Assembly: GCA_937146765.1 (NCBI GenBank) | Contig: CAKZRP010000080.1 | Coordinates: 1 to 64,000 of the forward strand | Reading direction: 5' to 3' | DNA length: 64,000 nt | Source of the DNA: an uncultured Paracoccaceae bacterium | GTDB taxonomy: Bacteria > Pseudomonadota > Alphaproteobacteria > Rhodobacterales > Rhodobacteraceae | In this document: piece by piece, positions 43,161-51,911 of the stretch | Numbering within the stretch: position 1 is the first letter of the stretch | Layout: each line of letters starts with the position of its first letter | Notes under the pieces: generated by a model | What the model was told of the DNA's origin: nothing | Databases searched by the model: none | Seen by the model: the letters and a program-made list of their open reading frames with translations, nothing else | Program-made: the position numbers and the translations under genes

Positions 43161-44435
43161 TTATCCGCGAACGGTGCCATCGCCACGCACCAGATATTTG
43201 AAACTGGTGAGCTGTGCGGCTCCGACGGGGCCACGCGCGTGCATCTTGCCGGTGGCGATGCCGATCTCCGCGCCCATGCCGAACTCGCCGCCATCGGCAA
43301 ACTGGGTGGAGGCATTGTGCATCAGGATCGCGCTGTCCAACTCCGCAAAAAACTGGGCCACAGCCGCGTCATCCTCGGTGATGATGCAATCGGTATGAGC
43401 CGAATGATAGGCGCGGATATGGGCAATCGCCTCGTCAATGGAGGCGACCTTCCTGGCGGCGATAATGGAGTCGAGGAATTCCTTGCCCCAGTCGTCATCC
43501 GTGGCCGCAATCATGCTATCGGGGCCCTTCAGGCCCTCGCCGGCATGGATTTCCACGCCGGCCTTGGCGAGAAGATCCAGCACATCCTTGCCAAGGGTCT
43601 CGACGATATCCTGATGGATCAGCAGGCATTCGGCGGCGCCGCAGATGCCGGTGCGGCGGGTCTTGGCATTCAGCACCACGTCGATGGCTTTTTTGCGATC
43701 CGCAGATTTGTCGAGGTAGATATGCACGATACCCTCGAGATGGGCAAAGACCGGCACCCGTGCCTCGCGCTGCACAAGGCCCACGAGCCCCTTGCCGCCG
43801 CGCGGCACGATCACGTCGACATACTCGGTCATCGTCAGGAGCTCCTGCACCGCCGCGCGGTCGCGGGTCGGCACCAGTTGCACCGCATCCTCGGGCAGGT
43901 CCGCTGCCTTCAACCCCTCGACCAGACAGGCATGGATCGCCTGCGCAGAATGTAGGCTCTCGGAGCCGCCGCGCAGGATCACCGCATTGCCGGACTTGAG
44001 GCAGAGCGCACCGGCATCGGCAGTCACATTGGGGCGGCTTTCATAGATCACGCCGATCACACCAAGCGGCGTGCGCACGCGCTGAATGCGCAGGCCCGTC
44101 GGTTGCGTCCATTCCTCAAGCACCGCTCCAACCGGATCCTCCTGTGCGGCCACCGCGCGCAGGCCGTCCACGATGCCCTGAATACGGCCTTCATCCAGCA
44201 TGAGCCGGTCCATCATTGCAGAAGACAGGCCCTTGGAGCGGCCAAACTCGAGGTCCTTGGCATTGGCGGCGATGATTGCCTCCCGCTGTGCCCAGACCGC
44301 ATCAGCGGCGGCATTCAAGGCTTGCGCTTTGCGCTCCGCACTGGCTGTTGCCAGTTTTTGTGCCGCAGCCTTTGCGCGTTTGCCCAGATCGGCCATCAGC
44401 GCGGGAATATTTTCCAGATCTTTCATTGTCGTCAC
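43161..44435 (-). CDS. proA: Gamma-glutamyl phosphate reductase
   Basis: The 424-residue aldehyde-dehydrogenase-fold enzyme reduces gamma-glutamyl phosphate to glutamate semialdehyde in proline synthesis. Seen are RVRTPLGVIGVIYESRPNVTADAG, the conserved VPRGGKGLVGLVQREARVPV, and the catalytic cysteine in NAKTRRTGICGAAECLL. It lies 81 bases downstream of proB in the run obgE-proB-proA. Confidence 0.96.
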   Translation of the reverse strand: MTTMKDLENIPALMADLGKRAKAAAQKLATASAERKAQALNAAADAVWAQREAIIAANAKDLEFGRSKGLSSAMMDRLMLDEGRIQGIVDGLRAVAAQEDPVGAVLEEWTQPTGLRIQRVRTPLGVIGVIYESRPNVTADAGALCLKSGNAVILRGGSESLHSAQAIHACLVEGLKAADLPEDAVQLVPTRDRAAVQELLTMTEYVDVIVPRGGKGLVGLVQREARVPVFAHLEGIVHIYLDKSADRKKAIDVVLNAKTRRTGICGAAECLLIHQDIVETLGKDVLDLLAKAGVEIHAGEGLKGPDSMIAATDDDWGKEFLDSIIAARKVASIDEAIAHIRAYHSAHTDCIITEDDAAVAQFFAELDSAILMHNASTQFADGGEFGMGAEIGIATGKMHARGPVGAAQLTSFKYLVRGDGTVRG

Positions 44436-44516
44436 CCTATCGGTCCCAGAGGGAAGCTGGTCTGCCCATCCCCTCGCGAGACGGGCAGAAATGTCGCAAA
44501 GCCGACGATGACAGGA

Positions 44517-45623
44517 TCAGAGCGCCATGTCATCCCGGTGGATCAGCGCCGCGCGGCCGGCATAGCCGAGGATCGCCTCGATCTCGTCCGAACGGTGGCC
44601 CTGAATGGCGCGGGCCTCTTCAGCCGTGTAGCGGCTGAGCCCCTGCCCCAGTTTGCGCCCCTCTGGGCCGAGGATGGCCAGCGGATCGCCGCGGCCAAAG
44701 TCACCCTCCACATGACGCACCCCAGCGGGCAGCAAACTTTTTCCCTTGGCCAGTGCCTCGGCGGCACCGGCATCCACGGTGATCACCCCGCGGGTCTTCA
44801 TCGCCGCGATCCAGCGCGTACGCGCCAGTTGCGGATCATCCTGCGCGGTGAACCAGGTTGAGGCGGCGCCGGTCTCCAGCGCTTTCAGCGGTGACAGGAC
44901 GGAGCCTTCGGTGATCGCCATGGCACAGCCCGCTGCGGTCGCCATCTTGGCCGCCATCAGCTTGGTGATCATGCCGCCTTTTGAGAGGCCCGAGACACCA
45001 TCGCCGGCCATCGCCTCGATCTCGGGAGTGATGACGTTGATCCGGTCATAGCGTTTTGCGCTCGGGTCGAGCGAGGGATTGGCGCTGTAGAATCCGTCCA
45101 CGTCGGACAGGAGCACCAGCACATCCGCGCCCACGGTCACCGCAACCTGCGCCGCCAGCCGGTCGTTGTCGCCATAGCGGATCTCGTCGGTGGCGATGGT
45201 GTCATTCTCATTCACGATCGGCACCGCGCCGAGACCCAGCAGCGTTTCCATCGTGGCACGCGAGTTGAGGTAGCGACGGCGGTTCTCGCTGTCCTCCAGC
45301 GTCACCAATACCTGCGCGGTGGTGATGCCATGGGGGGCCAGAACCTCTTCATAGGCGCGGGCCAGACGGATCTGGCCAACAGCCGCCGCAGCCTGCGATT
45401 GTTCGAGAGGCAGCTCTGTGCGCGGCAGGCCAAGCACGCCCCGCCCCAGGGCAATGGAGCCGGAGGAGACAAGGATCACATCCTTGCCCATCCCCTTGAG
45501 CCAGGCGACATCCTGCGCCAGGGTCAGCAGCCAATCGGAGCGCAGGGCACCCGTTGCCCGATCCACCAAAAGGGCCGAGCCGATCTTGACGACGATGCGA
45601 CGCGCGGCGCTCAGGGCTGCCAA
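44517..45623 (-). CDS. proB: Glutamate 5-kinase
   Basis: The 368-residue enzyme has an amino-acid-kinase domain (RIVVKIGSALL, ILVSSGSIALGRGVL, VPIVNENDTIATDEIRYGDNDRLAAQVA) and a C-terminal PUA domain (after about 275), as in full-length ProB. The start is a TTG at 45623 with a near-perfect GGAGG site seven bases before; it overlaps the 3' end of obgE by 13 bases, so the two are translationally coupled. Confidence 0.95.
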   Translation of the reverse strand: MAALSAARRIVVKIGSALLVDRATGALRSDWLLTLAQDVAWLKGMGKDVILVSSGSIALGRGVLGLPRTELPLEQSQAAAAVGQIRLARAYEEVLAPHGITTAQVLVTLEDSENRRRYLNSRATMETLLGLGAVPIVNENDTIATDEIRYGDNDRLAAQVAVTVGADVLVLLSDVDGFYSANPSLDPSAKRYDRINVITPEIEAMAGDGVSGLSKGGMITKLMAAKMATAAGCAMAITEGSVLSPLKALETGAASTWFTAQDDPQLARTRWIAAMKTRGVITVDAGAAEALAKGKSLLPAGVRHVEGDFGRGDPLAILGPEGRKLGQGLSRYTAEEARAIQGHRSDEIEAILGYAGRAALIHRDDMAL

Positions 45624-46666
45624 GGCGCATCCTCCGCATCGGAGGCTTCGGCGTTGGCCTCTTCCTTGATCCGCAGGCGGTCCTCATCGATCTGGGCCCG
45701 TACCGCCCGCAGCACCTCGTCGAGCCCTTCGCGGCTGACACCCGACAGCATCATAACCGGACCGCCCACTTCGGCCTCCAGCGCGGCACGCGCTTCGGCG
45801 CGTTCCTCGTCGTCGAGCGCATCGATCTTGTTGAGCGCTGTGACGCGGGGCTTCTCGGCCAGCTCGCCGCCATAGGCCTCCAGTTCGTTGATGATGGTGC
45901 GGTAATCTTCCGCCACGGTCTCCGAGGTGCCATCGACCAGATGTAGCAGAACAGAGCACCGCTCCACATGGCCGAGGAACCGGTCGCCGATGCCACGACC
46001 CTCATGGGCGCCTTCGATCAGACCGGGAATATCCGCCATCACAAACTCGGTATTGTCGATGCCAACCACGCCGAGATTCGGGTGCAGTGTGGTAAAGGGA
46101 TAATCCGCAATCTTGGGCCGTGCATTGGAGCTGGCCGCGAGGAAGGTGGATTTGCCGGCATTCGGCATGCCCAAAAGACCCGCATCCGCAATCAGCTTCA
46201 GGCGAAGCCAGATGGTGCGGTCGATGCATTCTTGACCGGGGTTGGCCCGACGCGGCGCCTGGTTGGTGGCGGATTTGAAATGCAGATTGCCGAAACCGCC
46301 ATTGCCCCCCTTGGCCAGAAGCACGCGCTCGCCCGCATAGGTGAGGTCCGCCAGCACCGTCTCCTCATCCTCGTCAAGGATCTCGGTACCGACCGGCACC
46401 CGCAGGATGATATCCTCACCATCCTTGCCCGAGCGCTGGCGCCCCATGCCGGACTGTCCATTCTGGGCAAAGAAATGCTGCTGGTAGCGGAAGTCGATCA
46501 GCGTGTTGAGCCCGTCGACGGCCTCTGCCCATACCGAGCCGCCTTTACCGCCATCACCGCCGTCGGGACCGCCGTATTCGACAAATTTTTCGCGCCGGAA
46601 GCTGACGCACCCGTTCCCGCCGGCGCCGGAGCGAATGTAGACCTTCGCCAGATCGAGGAATTTCAT
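45611..46666 (-). CDS. obgE: GTPase ObgE/CgtA
   Basis: The 351-residue protein has a glycine-rich Obg domain (about 1-158: YIRSGAGGNGCVSFRREKF, GGPDGGDGGKGG) followed by a G domain (about 160-330) with G1 GMPNAGKST, the following ADIPGLIEGAHEGRGIG switch segment and G4 NKID. The C-terminus is short and acidic. ObgE acts in 50S subunit assembly and stress control. It lies downstream of rplU-rpmA, with a GNAT gene between them, close to the widespread rplU-rpmA-obgE order. Confidence 0.95.
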   Translation of the reverse strand: MKFLDLAKVYIRSGAGGNGCVSFRREKFVEYGGPDGGDGGKGGSVWAEAVDGLNTLIDFRYQQHFFAQNGQSGMGRQRSGKDGEDIILRVPVGTEILDEDEETVLADLTYAGERVLLAKGGNGGFGNLHFKSATNQAPRRANPGQECIDRTIWLRLKLIADAGLLGMPNAGKSTFLAASSNARPKIADYPFTTLHPNLGVVGIDNTEFVMADIPGLIEGAHEGRGIGDRFLGHVERCSVLLHLVDGTSETVAEDYRTIINELEAYGGELAEKPRVTALNKIDALDDEERAEARAALEAEVGGPVMMLSGVSREGLDEVLRAVRAQIDEDRLRIKEEANAEASDAEDAPWQP

Positions 46667-46761
46667 GATTTCGCCTCTGTGTTAGAGTTCGTTCGCCATA
46701 CTAGACTTCAGGGCATGGCTCAACCCTGTGTTCACCTATCTCGCGACAGGGCAAAATCAAA

Positions 46762-46792
46762 ACCGCGGGCACGTCCGATGACGTCCCGCGGT
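46762..46792 (-). terminator. Terminator of the GNAT acetyltransferase gene
   Basis: Outer stem ACCGCGGG / CCCGCGGT with inner ACGTC/GACGT and a CGAT loop; followed on the minus strand by TTTTGATTTTG. It lies 23 bases after the stop. Confidence 0.8.
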
Positions 46793-46814
46793 CAATTCTG
46801 CCTTCCCCTGATGT

Positions 46815-47351
46815 TCAGAGTTTGCGGCTGTAGGTCCAGGTTGGGACATTGGCATTGCGCGCCACCGAGTAACTCTCGGCATCGCCCAGATATTCAAAGC
46901 CGCAATGGGCCAGCACCCGCGCCGAGGCGGGATTGTCCTGGAATACGCTGGCAAACATCGTGGCATCCTTCAGCGGGTTGGCGGCGACCAGCGCCTCAAC
47001 CGCCATCGAGGCAACCCCGGTGTTCCAGAACGGCGGCGCCACCCAATAGCCCACTTCGGATTGTTTGCGATCCATGGATTTGAGGGAGATCACCCCCATC
47101 AGTTCCGACGCACCATCCTTGGTCCCGTCCATCGCCCAGATGAATTCGCCCTGCTCGGCGTTCATCGCACGTTTGACATAGGCCTCCGCCGCGCCGGGCG
47201 GATAGGGATGCGGGATCGGCGCGGTCATCTTGGCCACGCGTTCGTCACTGGCGTAATGCTGCACCAGACCGACGTCCGACGGCCGCATCGGCCGCAGGAC
47301 AAAGCGGTCGGTTTCGATGGTGATTTGCTGGTCCATTTGATCCAGATCCAT
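46815..47351 (-). CDS. GNAT N-acetyltransferase (RimJ/RimL type)
   Basis: The protein has 178 residues from ATG 47351 with GGAGG upstream; the longer frame is not family-like. The GNAT fold is visible: TDRFVLRPMRPSDV at the start, GVISLKSMDRKQSEVGYWVAPPFWNTGVASMAVEAL around the acetyl-CoA site, and FQDNPASARVLAHCGFEYLG near the end. Such proteins often acetylate ribosomal protein N-termini or small molecules. It lies between rpmA and obgE, with terminators on both sides. Confidence 0.85.
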   Translation of the reverse strand: MDLDQMDQQITIETDRFVLRPMRPSDVGLVQHYASDERVAKMTAPIPHPYPPGAAEAYVKRAMNAEQGEFIWAMDGTKDGASELMGVISLKSMDRKQSEVGYWVAPPFWNTGVASMAVEALVAANPLKDATMFASVFQDNPASARVLAHCGFEYLGDAESYSVARNANVPTWTYSRKL

Positions 47352-47511
47352 TTTCTCGCTCCTCCTCAAACTGACAAATGCGGCAATATCAGGGGCTTGC
47401 TCCTCGATCCCCTGCCGCACAGATGGGTATTCCATGGACTGGAAACAAGGCGACCCTATGCCGGGTGGCGGTGTTTGCAGCTCATTTGAAAGCTCATCCA
47501 AAAACAAAAAA

Positions 47512-47540
47512 GAGGGACCGGTTTTATAACCGATCCCCCT
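47512..47540 (-). terminator. Terminator of rplU-rpmA
   Basis: Stem CGGTT/AACCG with outer GGG/CCC and loop TTAT or similar; on the minus strand it is followed by CTCTTTTTTGTTTTT. It lies 28 bases after the rpmA stop. Confidence 0.8.
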
Positions 47541-47567
47541 AAAGATTTTACTACCCTTTGGGTCCGG

Positions 47568-47837
47568 TTACTCAGCGGCCTCCGCCACCGGGAGAACCGA
47601 AACAAAGGTGCGGCCCTTGAGGCCCTTCTGGAAGGTCACAGCGCCATCGGTGGTGGCAAACAGGGTGTGGTCACGCCCCATGCCAACGCCATCGCCAGCC
47701 CAGAACTTGGTGCCGCGCTGACGCACGATGATGTTGCCTGCGATAGCCGCTTGGCCACCGTAGAGTTTCACGCCAAGACGACGACCTGCGGAGTCACGAC
47801 CGTTACGGGACGAACCGCCAGCTTTTTTATGTGCCAT
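47568..47837 (-). CDS. rpmA: 50S ribosomal protein L27
   Basis: The 89-residue protein begins MAHKKAGGSSRNGRDSAGRRLGVK, the universal L27 start, and continues IIVRQRGTKFWAGDGVGMGRDHTLFA. It contributes to the peptidyl-transferase region of the 50S subunit. GGAGAG precedes the ATG. It lies 12 bases after rplU. Confidence 0.97.
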   Translation of the reverse strand: MAHKKAGGSSRNGRDSAGRRLGVKLYGGQAAIAGNIIVRQRGTKFWAGDGVGMGRDHTLFATTDGAVTFQKGLKGRTFVSVLPVAEAAE

Positions 47838-47849
47838 TCTTGTCTCTCC

Positions 47850-48437
47850 TTAGCCTTGAGCCAGCTCTTTGGCCTGCTCAACCCACTCGGGTTTGATCTT
47901 GACGGCGTCAATAGCAGCAATATCCGCGTCGGACAAGGCTGCGATCTGAGCGAAGGTGCTGAGGCCGGCGGCCACCAGTTTCTTCGCGGCTGCCGGGCCA
48001 ACGCCGGTCAGCTGGGTCAGGTCGTCGCCGGCAGCTGCAGCGGCTTTCGCGGCCGGAGCGGCTTTGGCTGCGGGTGCAGCTGCGCCTTTACCGGTTGCGG
48101 TCTTGATGCCGGTTGCATCTGCGCCAGAGGCCAGAATGTCGGTGATGCGAACGAGGGTCAGCTTTTGGCGGTGACCGACGGTACGCTTGGAGGAGTGCTT
48201 ACGACGGCGCTTGACGAAGTTGATGACTTTGTCGCCTTTGATCTGGTCGATCACTTCGGCCTGCACGGCTGCGCCGGAGACGAAGGGAGCGCCAACAACG
48301 GGAGCATCGCCACCGATCATCAGAACGTCGTTGAACTGGATTTTTTCGCCAGCGTCTGCAGCAAGTTTCTCAACACGGAGCACGTCGCCCGCCTGAACTT
48401 TGTACTGCTTGCCGCCAGTCTTGAGGACTGCGAACAT
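47850..48437 (-). CDS. rplU: 50S ribosomal protein L21 with C-terminal helix-hairpin-helix extension
   Basis: The protein has 195 residues from ATG 48437 (MFAVLKTGGKQYKV), with AAGGAAAG upstream. Residues 1-103 are ordinary L21 (FVKRRRKHSSKRTVGHRQKLTLVRI). L21 usually ends there; this one continues with an Ala/Lys-rich linker (about 104-137) and a helix-hairpin-helix-like module (LTQLTGVGPAAAKKLVAAGLS ... WVEQAKELA, about 139-193). The frame is continuous, so the extension is part of the gene. It binds 23S rRNA; the added domain may contact nucleic acid. Confidence 0.95.
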   Translation of the reverse strand: MFAVLKTGGKQYKVQAGDVLRVEKLAADAGEKIQFNDVLMIGGDAPVVGAPFVSGAAVQAEVIDQIKGDKVINFVKRRRKHSSKRTVGHRQKLTLVRITDILASGADATGIKTATGKGAAAPAAKAAPAAKAAAAAGDDLTQLTGVGPAAAKKLVAAGLSTFAQIAALSDADIAAIDAVKIKPEWVEQAKELAQG

Positions 48438-48645
48438 TTCAGTCTTTCCTTTTCTAACCGCGTCCTTCGGTCCCCAGCTGGGTGTTTGCGCCGGAACGGA
48501 TCCGCCACCTCGAACAGCGCGCCCCGAACGGGGCGGTATGACAATAAAACCCCGGCGCGGAGACTCCGGGCCGGGATTGCGGGCTTGTGCCGGGGCGAGC
48601 CACAAAAGTCAACAGGTTTTGCAGGCCGCCGCCGTAAATCCTGGC

Positions 48646-49524
48646 TCAGAGGTCCTGTACCGGCTGCAGGTCACGCATCCGATGGGCCAATTCCTCGAAC
48701 CGGTTAGCCTGAATTTCGTACTGCACTGCATTGAGAAGCTCGTAGACCTCCCGCATCAGCGGTTCCTCAAGCGCGTCGAGATAGTCCTGCGTTTCTGCGA
48801 TGTCAAAATCCCGGTAGGTATAGGCGGCATTGGACAGGCTGGAGGCAAGAATGCTGCTACGCAATTCCCCCTCCTGGGCGCGCATCATCTGGCGCAGGCC
48901 GTCGGAGTCGACCTGAAGGTTGATCACCCCGGCGGCGGCGGCAGCCATCAGGAAGCGGTACTGGATTTCCTGGACCGCGCGCACTGCGGTCTCGGTGCCT
49001 CCGATGGCGACATTCATGTCCTTGTACATCTGCAGCCTGGGATCGCCGCTGCGCACCATCTCGGCAAGAATTTCCTCGCCCTTGTTCCGGCTGTCCTCGC
49101 CTCCCTCACCGAGATGGGAGGCATTCTCGGCCGCGACGAGCCGCTGGCCAAGGTCCGAGGCATAGAATTCGGCCGCGTGAAACAAGGCATCCGCAGAAAG
49201 TGTCTGTTCGAGGATGTCCAGCGCCATGGTCCGCATGACCTGGGTGTCGAAGACGTCATCGGCGATACGTTCCCATTCGAGGCCGAAATCGCCTGCTTGC
49301 GCACCCAGCATCGCCGGTGCCTCCTCGGCAGATTGCGCGATTGAATCAAGCGCCACGTCGAAGCCAGTGACCTCAAGGAAGGCAGCCACCTGATCCCGGT
49401 CTGCAGCTGCATTGGCCGGACGCACCTGGGCGAGGCATGTCAGGGTCAGGCCAAAGCAAATGGCCCATAGGATGCGGGCAAGCGGCAATGGCGGGAATGC
49501 GGGGGGGACTTGGGCTGTCATCAT
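48646..49524 (-). CDS. Exported DUF2059 protein
   Basis: The protein has 292 residues from ATG 49524 (ATG 49521 is also possible). A signal peptide (hydrophobic LARILWAICFGLTLTCLAQ, cleavage near ANA-AAD) is followed by mostly helical sequence. AEFYASDLGQRLVAAENAS resembles the DUF2059 core. Function is unknown. It is monocistronic between rplU and tRNA-Ser. Confidence 0.72.
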   Translation of the reverse strand: MMTAQVPPAFPPLPLARILWAICFGLTLTCLAQVRPANAAADRDQVAAFLEVTGFDVALDSIAQSAEEAPAMLGAQAGDFGLEWERIADDVFDTQVMRTMALDILEQTLSADALFHAAEFYASDLGQRLVAAENASHLGEGGEDSRNKGEEILAEMVRSGDPRLQMYKDMNVAIGGTETAVRAVQEIQYRFLMAAAAAGVINLQVDSDGLRQMMRAQEGELRSSILASSLSNAAYTYRDFDIAETQDYLDALEEPLMREVYELLNAVQYEIQANRFEELAHRMRDLQPVQDL

Positions 49525-49644
49525 TCGGCAAATGTAGGGGCGAAGATGCGAGGCGCAAATCAATTTTCCACTTTCTTGTCGGAACTTTGAAATCGCCTCT
49601 TGCACGTGCTGAAAATCACCTTTAAACGCCCACACACCCCCCGC

Positions 49645-49734
49645 GGAGAGGTGCCGGAGTGGTCGAACGGGGCGGTCTCGAAAACCGTTGTGCCTTCACG
49701 GGCACCCAGGGTTCGAATCCCTGTCTCTCCGCCA
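49645..49734 (+). tRNA. tRNA-Ser (CGA)
   Basis: The 90-base class II tRNA has acceptor GGAGAGG/TCTCTCC, anticodon loop CTCGAAA (anticodon CGA), a long variable arm with GTGCC/GGCAC and T arm CAGGG-TTCGAAT-CCCTG, plus encoded CCA. It reads TCG codons. Confidence 0.97.
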
Positions 49735-49759
49735 TTAATTCCCTAATTGACCATGCCAG

Positions 49760-49793
49760 ACCGCCTTCCCGAACCGGGATCAGGCGGTTCTTT
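49760..49793 (+). terminator. Terminator of tRNA-Ser
   Basis: Stem ACCGCCT / AGGCGGT with inner TCCCG/CGGGA and loop AAC, followed by TCTTT, 25 bases after the tRNA. Confidence 0.7.
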
Positions 49794-49834
49794 GGCTCGT
49801 GCGCCCTGCCCTTTTTCTCCTGTTCAATCACATG

Positions 49835-49861
49835 AAAAAACCGGACCCTGAGGCCCGGTTT
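49835..49861 (-). terminator. Terminator of the one-carbon operon
   Basis: Stem AAACCGG / CCGGTTT with inner CC/GG; on the minus strand it is followed by TTTTTTCATG. It lies 23 bases after the methyltransferase stop. Confidence 0.8.
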
Positions 49862-49884
49862 CCTGGTGTCGATCCTGAAAGGGT

Positions 49885-50946
49885 TCAGGCGCGGCGGCGT
49901 CGGCCACCTGCACGCCCACCGCGGCCACGACCCTCTTCGCCCTCGGCGGCGGGCGGTTTGTTGAACCTGATCCAGTTGCCGCCATGGGCGTCATTGTTGG
50001 TCAGGAGGTTGGCGGCGCGGATGGCCTCCATTTCCTTGCCCGGACGTGGCAGGGTGGAGCCAAGACCAAACAAGGTCACGAAGGTCTCGTCGTCGATCTC
50101 TTCCGGCAGGATGATCCCGGCTGCAAGCACCTGTTCCTTCTTCTCGGCGATTGCCTTCTGGGTCACCGGCAAGGCCACCGGGTTCATGATGGCGGAGGTC
50201 ATGCCTGCGCCCATGGCCATCGGCAGAAAGGCGTTGTTGATGCCGTGCCGGTTCGGCAGGCCGAAGGAGATGTTGGACGCACCGCAGGTGGTGTTGACGC
50301 CCAGTTCAAGGCGCAGGCGCCGCACAAGCGCAAAGACCTGCTGGCCGGCGGTCGCCATGGCGCCGATCGGCATCACCAGCGGGTCGACCACGATGTCATG
50401 CGCGGGGATGCCGTAATCGGCGGCGCGCTGCACGATCTTCTTGGCCACCTCGAAACGGACGTCCGGGTCCTCGGAGATGCCGGTGTCGTCGTTGGAGATC
50501 GCTACCACCGGCACGTTGTATTTCTTGACCAGCGGCAGCACCAGCTCCAGGCGCTCTTCCTCTCCGGTGACAGAGTTCAGGAGCGGACGGCCCTCGGCTG
50601 CGGCCAGACCGGCCTCCAGCGCACCGGGCACCGAGGAGTCGATGCAGAGCGGCACATCCACCAGCTCCTGAACCAGCTTGACGATCTTGGTCATCAGCGG
50701 CGGCTCGGTCTCGTTCGGATTCGGGTTCGAGTTGTAGACGACGCCGGCGTTGATATCGAGGATATCGGCCCCTGCCATCACCTGCGCCAGCGCATCCTTC
50801 TCGACGGTGGAGAAATCGCCCGCCTCGAGTTCGGCGGCCAGCTTCTTGCGCCCGGTCGGATTGATCCGCTCACCGATGACGCAGAAGGGTTCGTCAAAGC
50901 CCAGTACAGCGGTTTTTGTTTTCGATTCTACGACGGTACGGGTCAT
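49885..50946 (-). CDS. Methyltetrahydrofolate:corrinoid methyltransferase-type protein with RG-rich tail
   Basis: The 353-residue pterin-binding TIM-barrel protein resembles AcsE/MtgA and the folate domain of MetH: FCVIGERINPTGRKKL, DILDINAGVVYNSN, PLCIDSSVPGALEAGL and NTTCGASNISFGLPNRHGINNAFL. It would move a methyl group between tetrahydrofolate and a corrinoid protein. The last 15 or so residues (GRGRGGRAGGRRRRA) are an unusual arginine/glycine tail. It is third in an operon after a small 'virulence factor' family gene and a MetF-like gene. No corrinoid protein gene is in the window. Confidence 0.85.
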   Translation of the reverse strand: MTRTVVESKTKTAVLGFDEPFCVIGERINPTGRKKLAAELEAGDFSTVEKDALAQVMAGADILDINAGVVYNSNPNPNETEPPLMTKIVKLVQELVDVPLCIDSSVPGALEAGLAAAEGRPLLNSVTGEEERLELVLPLVKKYNVPVVAISNDDTGISEDPDVRFEVAKKIVQRAADYGIPAHDIVVDPLVMPIGAMATAGQQVFALVRRLRLELGVNTTCGASNISFGLPNRHGINNAFLPMAMGAGMTSAIMNPVALPVTQKAIAEKKEQVLAAGIILPEEIDDETFVTLFGLGSTLPRPGKEMEAIRAANLLTNNDAHGGNWIRFNKPPAAEGEEGRGRGGRAGGRRRRA

Positions 50947-50949
50947 GGT

Positions 50950-51882
50950 TTATCCTTGCTGTTTGACGGGTTTCGCCGAAGCGCCGCCGTTATCAATGGC
51001 CCAGGTGGCATTGGTCTTGATGCCGCCAAGCGGGAAGAAGTGGACGTTGGTGATGTTGAAATCCGGGTTTGCGGCTTTGTAGGCCGCAAGTTCGGTCAGA
51101 ACCTCGGTGGGCTCATAGGGCAGCATCAGCTTGGTCACATCCATCGCGCGCTTCTGCAGCACCTTCAAGGAGGGGCCGACGCCGCAGGCGATGGCGAATT
51201 TGATCAGGGTCTGCAGCTTGGCCGGACCCGCGATGCCGATATGGATCGGCAGGTCGACGCCCGCGTCCTTCAACCCGTTGGCCCAGGCGATGATCGGCTT
51301 GGCCTCAAATGCGAACTGGGTCGCCAGCGCCATTTTCGCATTGGTGCGCTCGGAGAATTTCTGCTTCCACTGCAGCGCCTCGGAGACATTCTTCATCGAG
51401 CCATCGGGGTCGATGTCCTTGTTGCCCTCGGGGTGACCGGCCACATGCAGGTTGGTGAAGCCCGCCTTGTCAAAAAGACCGGTTTCCAGCATCTGCATGG
51501 AGCTGTCAAAGGCGCCATAAGGTTTGGCCACGCCGCCGGCCAGCATCAGGGCCTGCTTGACGTCGGCCTCGCCTTGATAGCGGGCGATCCAGTCGGCCAA
51601 GGTGGCTTCATCCTTGATGATCCGGGCCGGGAAATGCGGCATCACCGGGTAGCCTTCGGCGTTCAGGCGCTTGGCGGTGGCGACCATATCCTCGATCGGG
51701 GTGCCCTCGATATGGGCGATATAGACCCGCGTGCCTTCAGGGAGAAGCTCGCGGAAGTCCTCGACCTTCTCAGCGGTGCGCGGCATCACCTCGATCGAAT
51801 AGCCACCAAGAAAGGCTTCGAGCTGCGGGTTGACCGTGGAAACGGTCTCGGACGCGCGTTTCTTGAAATTCAACAAAGCCAT
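50950..51882 (-). CDS. Methylenetetrahydrofolate reductase family protein
   Basis: The protein has 310 residues from ATG 51882 (GGGAGG upstream); an ATG 11 codons earlier lacks a good site. The MetF TIM-barrel has YSIEVMPRTAEKVEDF (catalytic Glu region), VYIAHIEG, NLHVAGHPEGNKDIDP and LATQFAFEAKPIIAWANGL. It interconverts methylene- and methyl-tetrahydrofolate. The next gene is only three bases away, so it probably supplies or drains methyl-THF for that methyltransferase. It may not be the housekeeping MetF for methionine synthesis. Confidence 0.85.
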   Translation of the reverse strand: MALLNFKKRASETVSTVNPQLEAFLGGYSIEVMPRTAEKVEDFRELLPEGTRVYIAHIEGTPIEDMVATAKRLNAEGYPVMPHFPARIIKDEATLADWIARYQGEADVKQALMLAGGVAKPYGAFDSSMQMLETGLFDKAGFTNLHVAGHPEGNKDIDPDGSMKNVSEALQWKQKFSERTNAKMALATQFAFEAKPIIAWANGLKDAGVDLPIHIGIAGPAKLQTLIKFAIACGVGPSLKVLQKRAMDVTKLMLPYEPTEVLTELAAYKAANPDFNITNVHFFPLGGIKTNATWAIDNGGASAKPVKQQG

Positions 51883-51911
51883 GGTGGCCTCCCATAGAGA
51901 ACTGAGGGCAA

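Noticed and set aside
49984..51897. 637-codon open frame on the plus strand
   Set aside because: It mirrors the methyltransferase and MetF-like genes on the opposite strand and has no domain signature or credible start.
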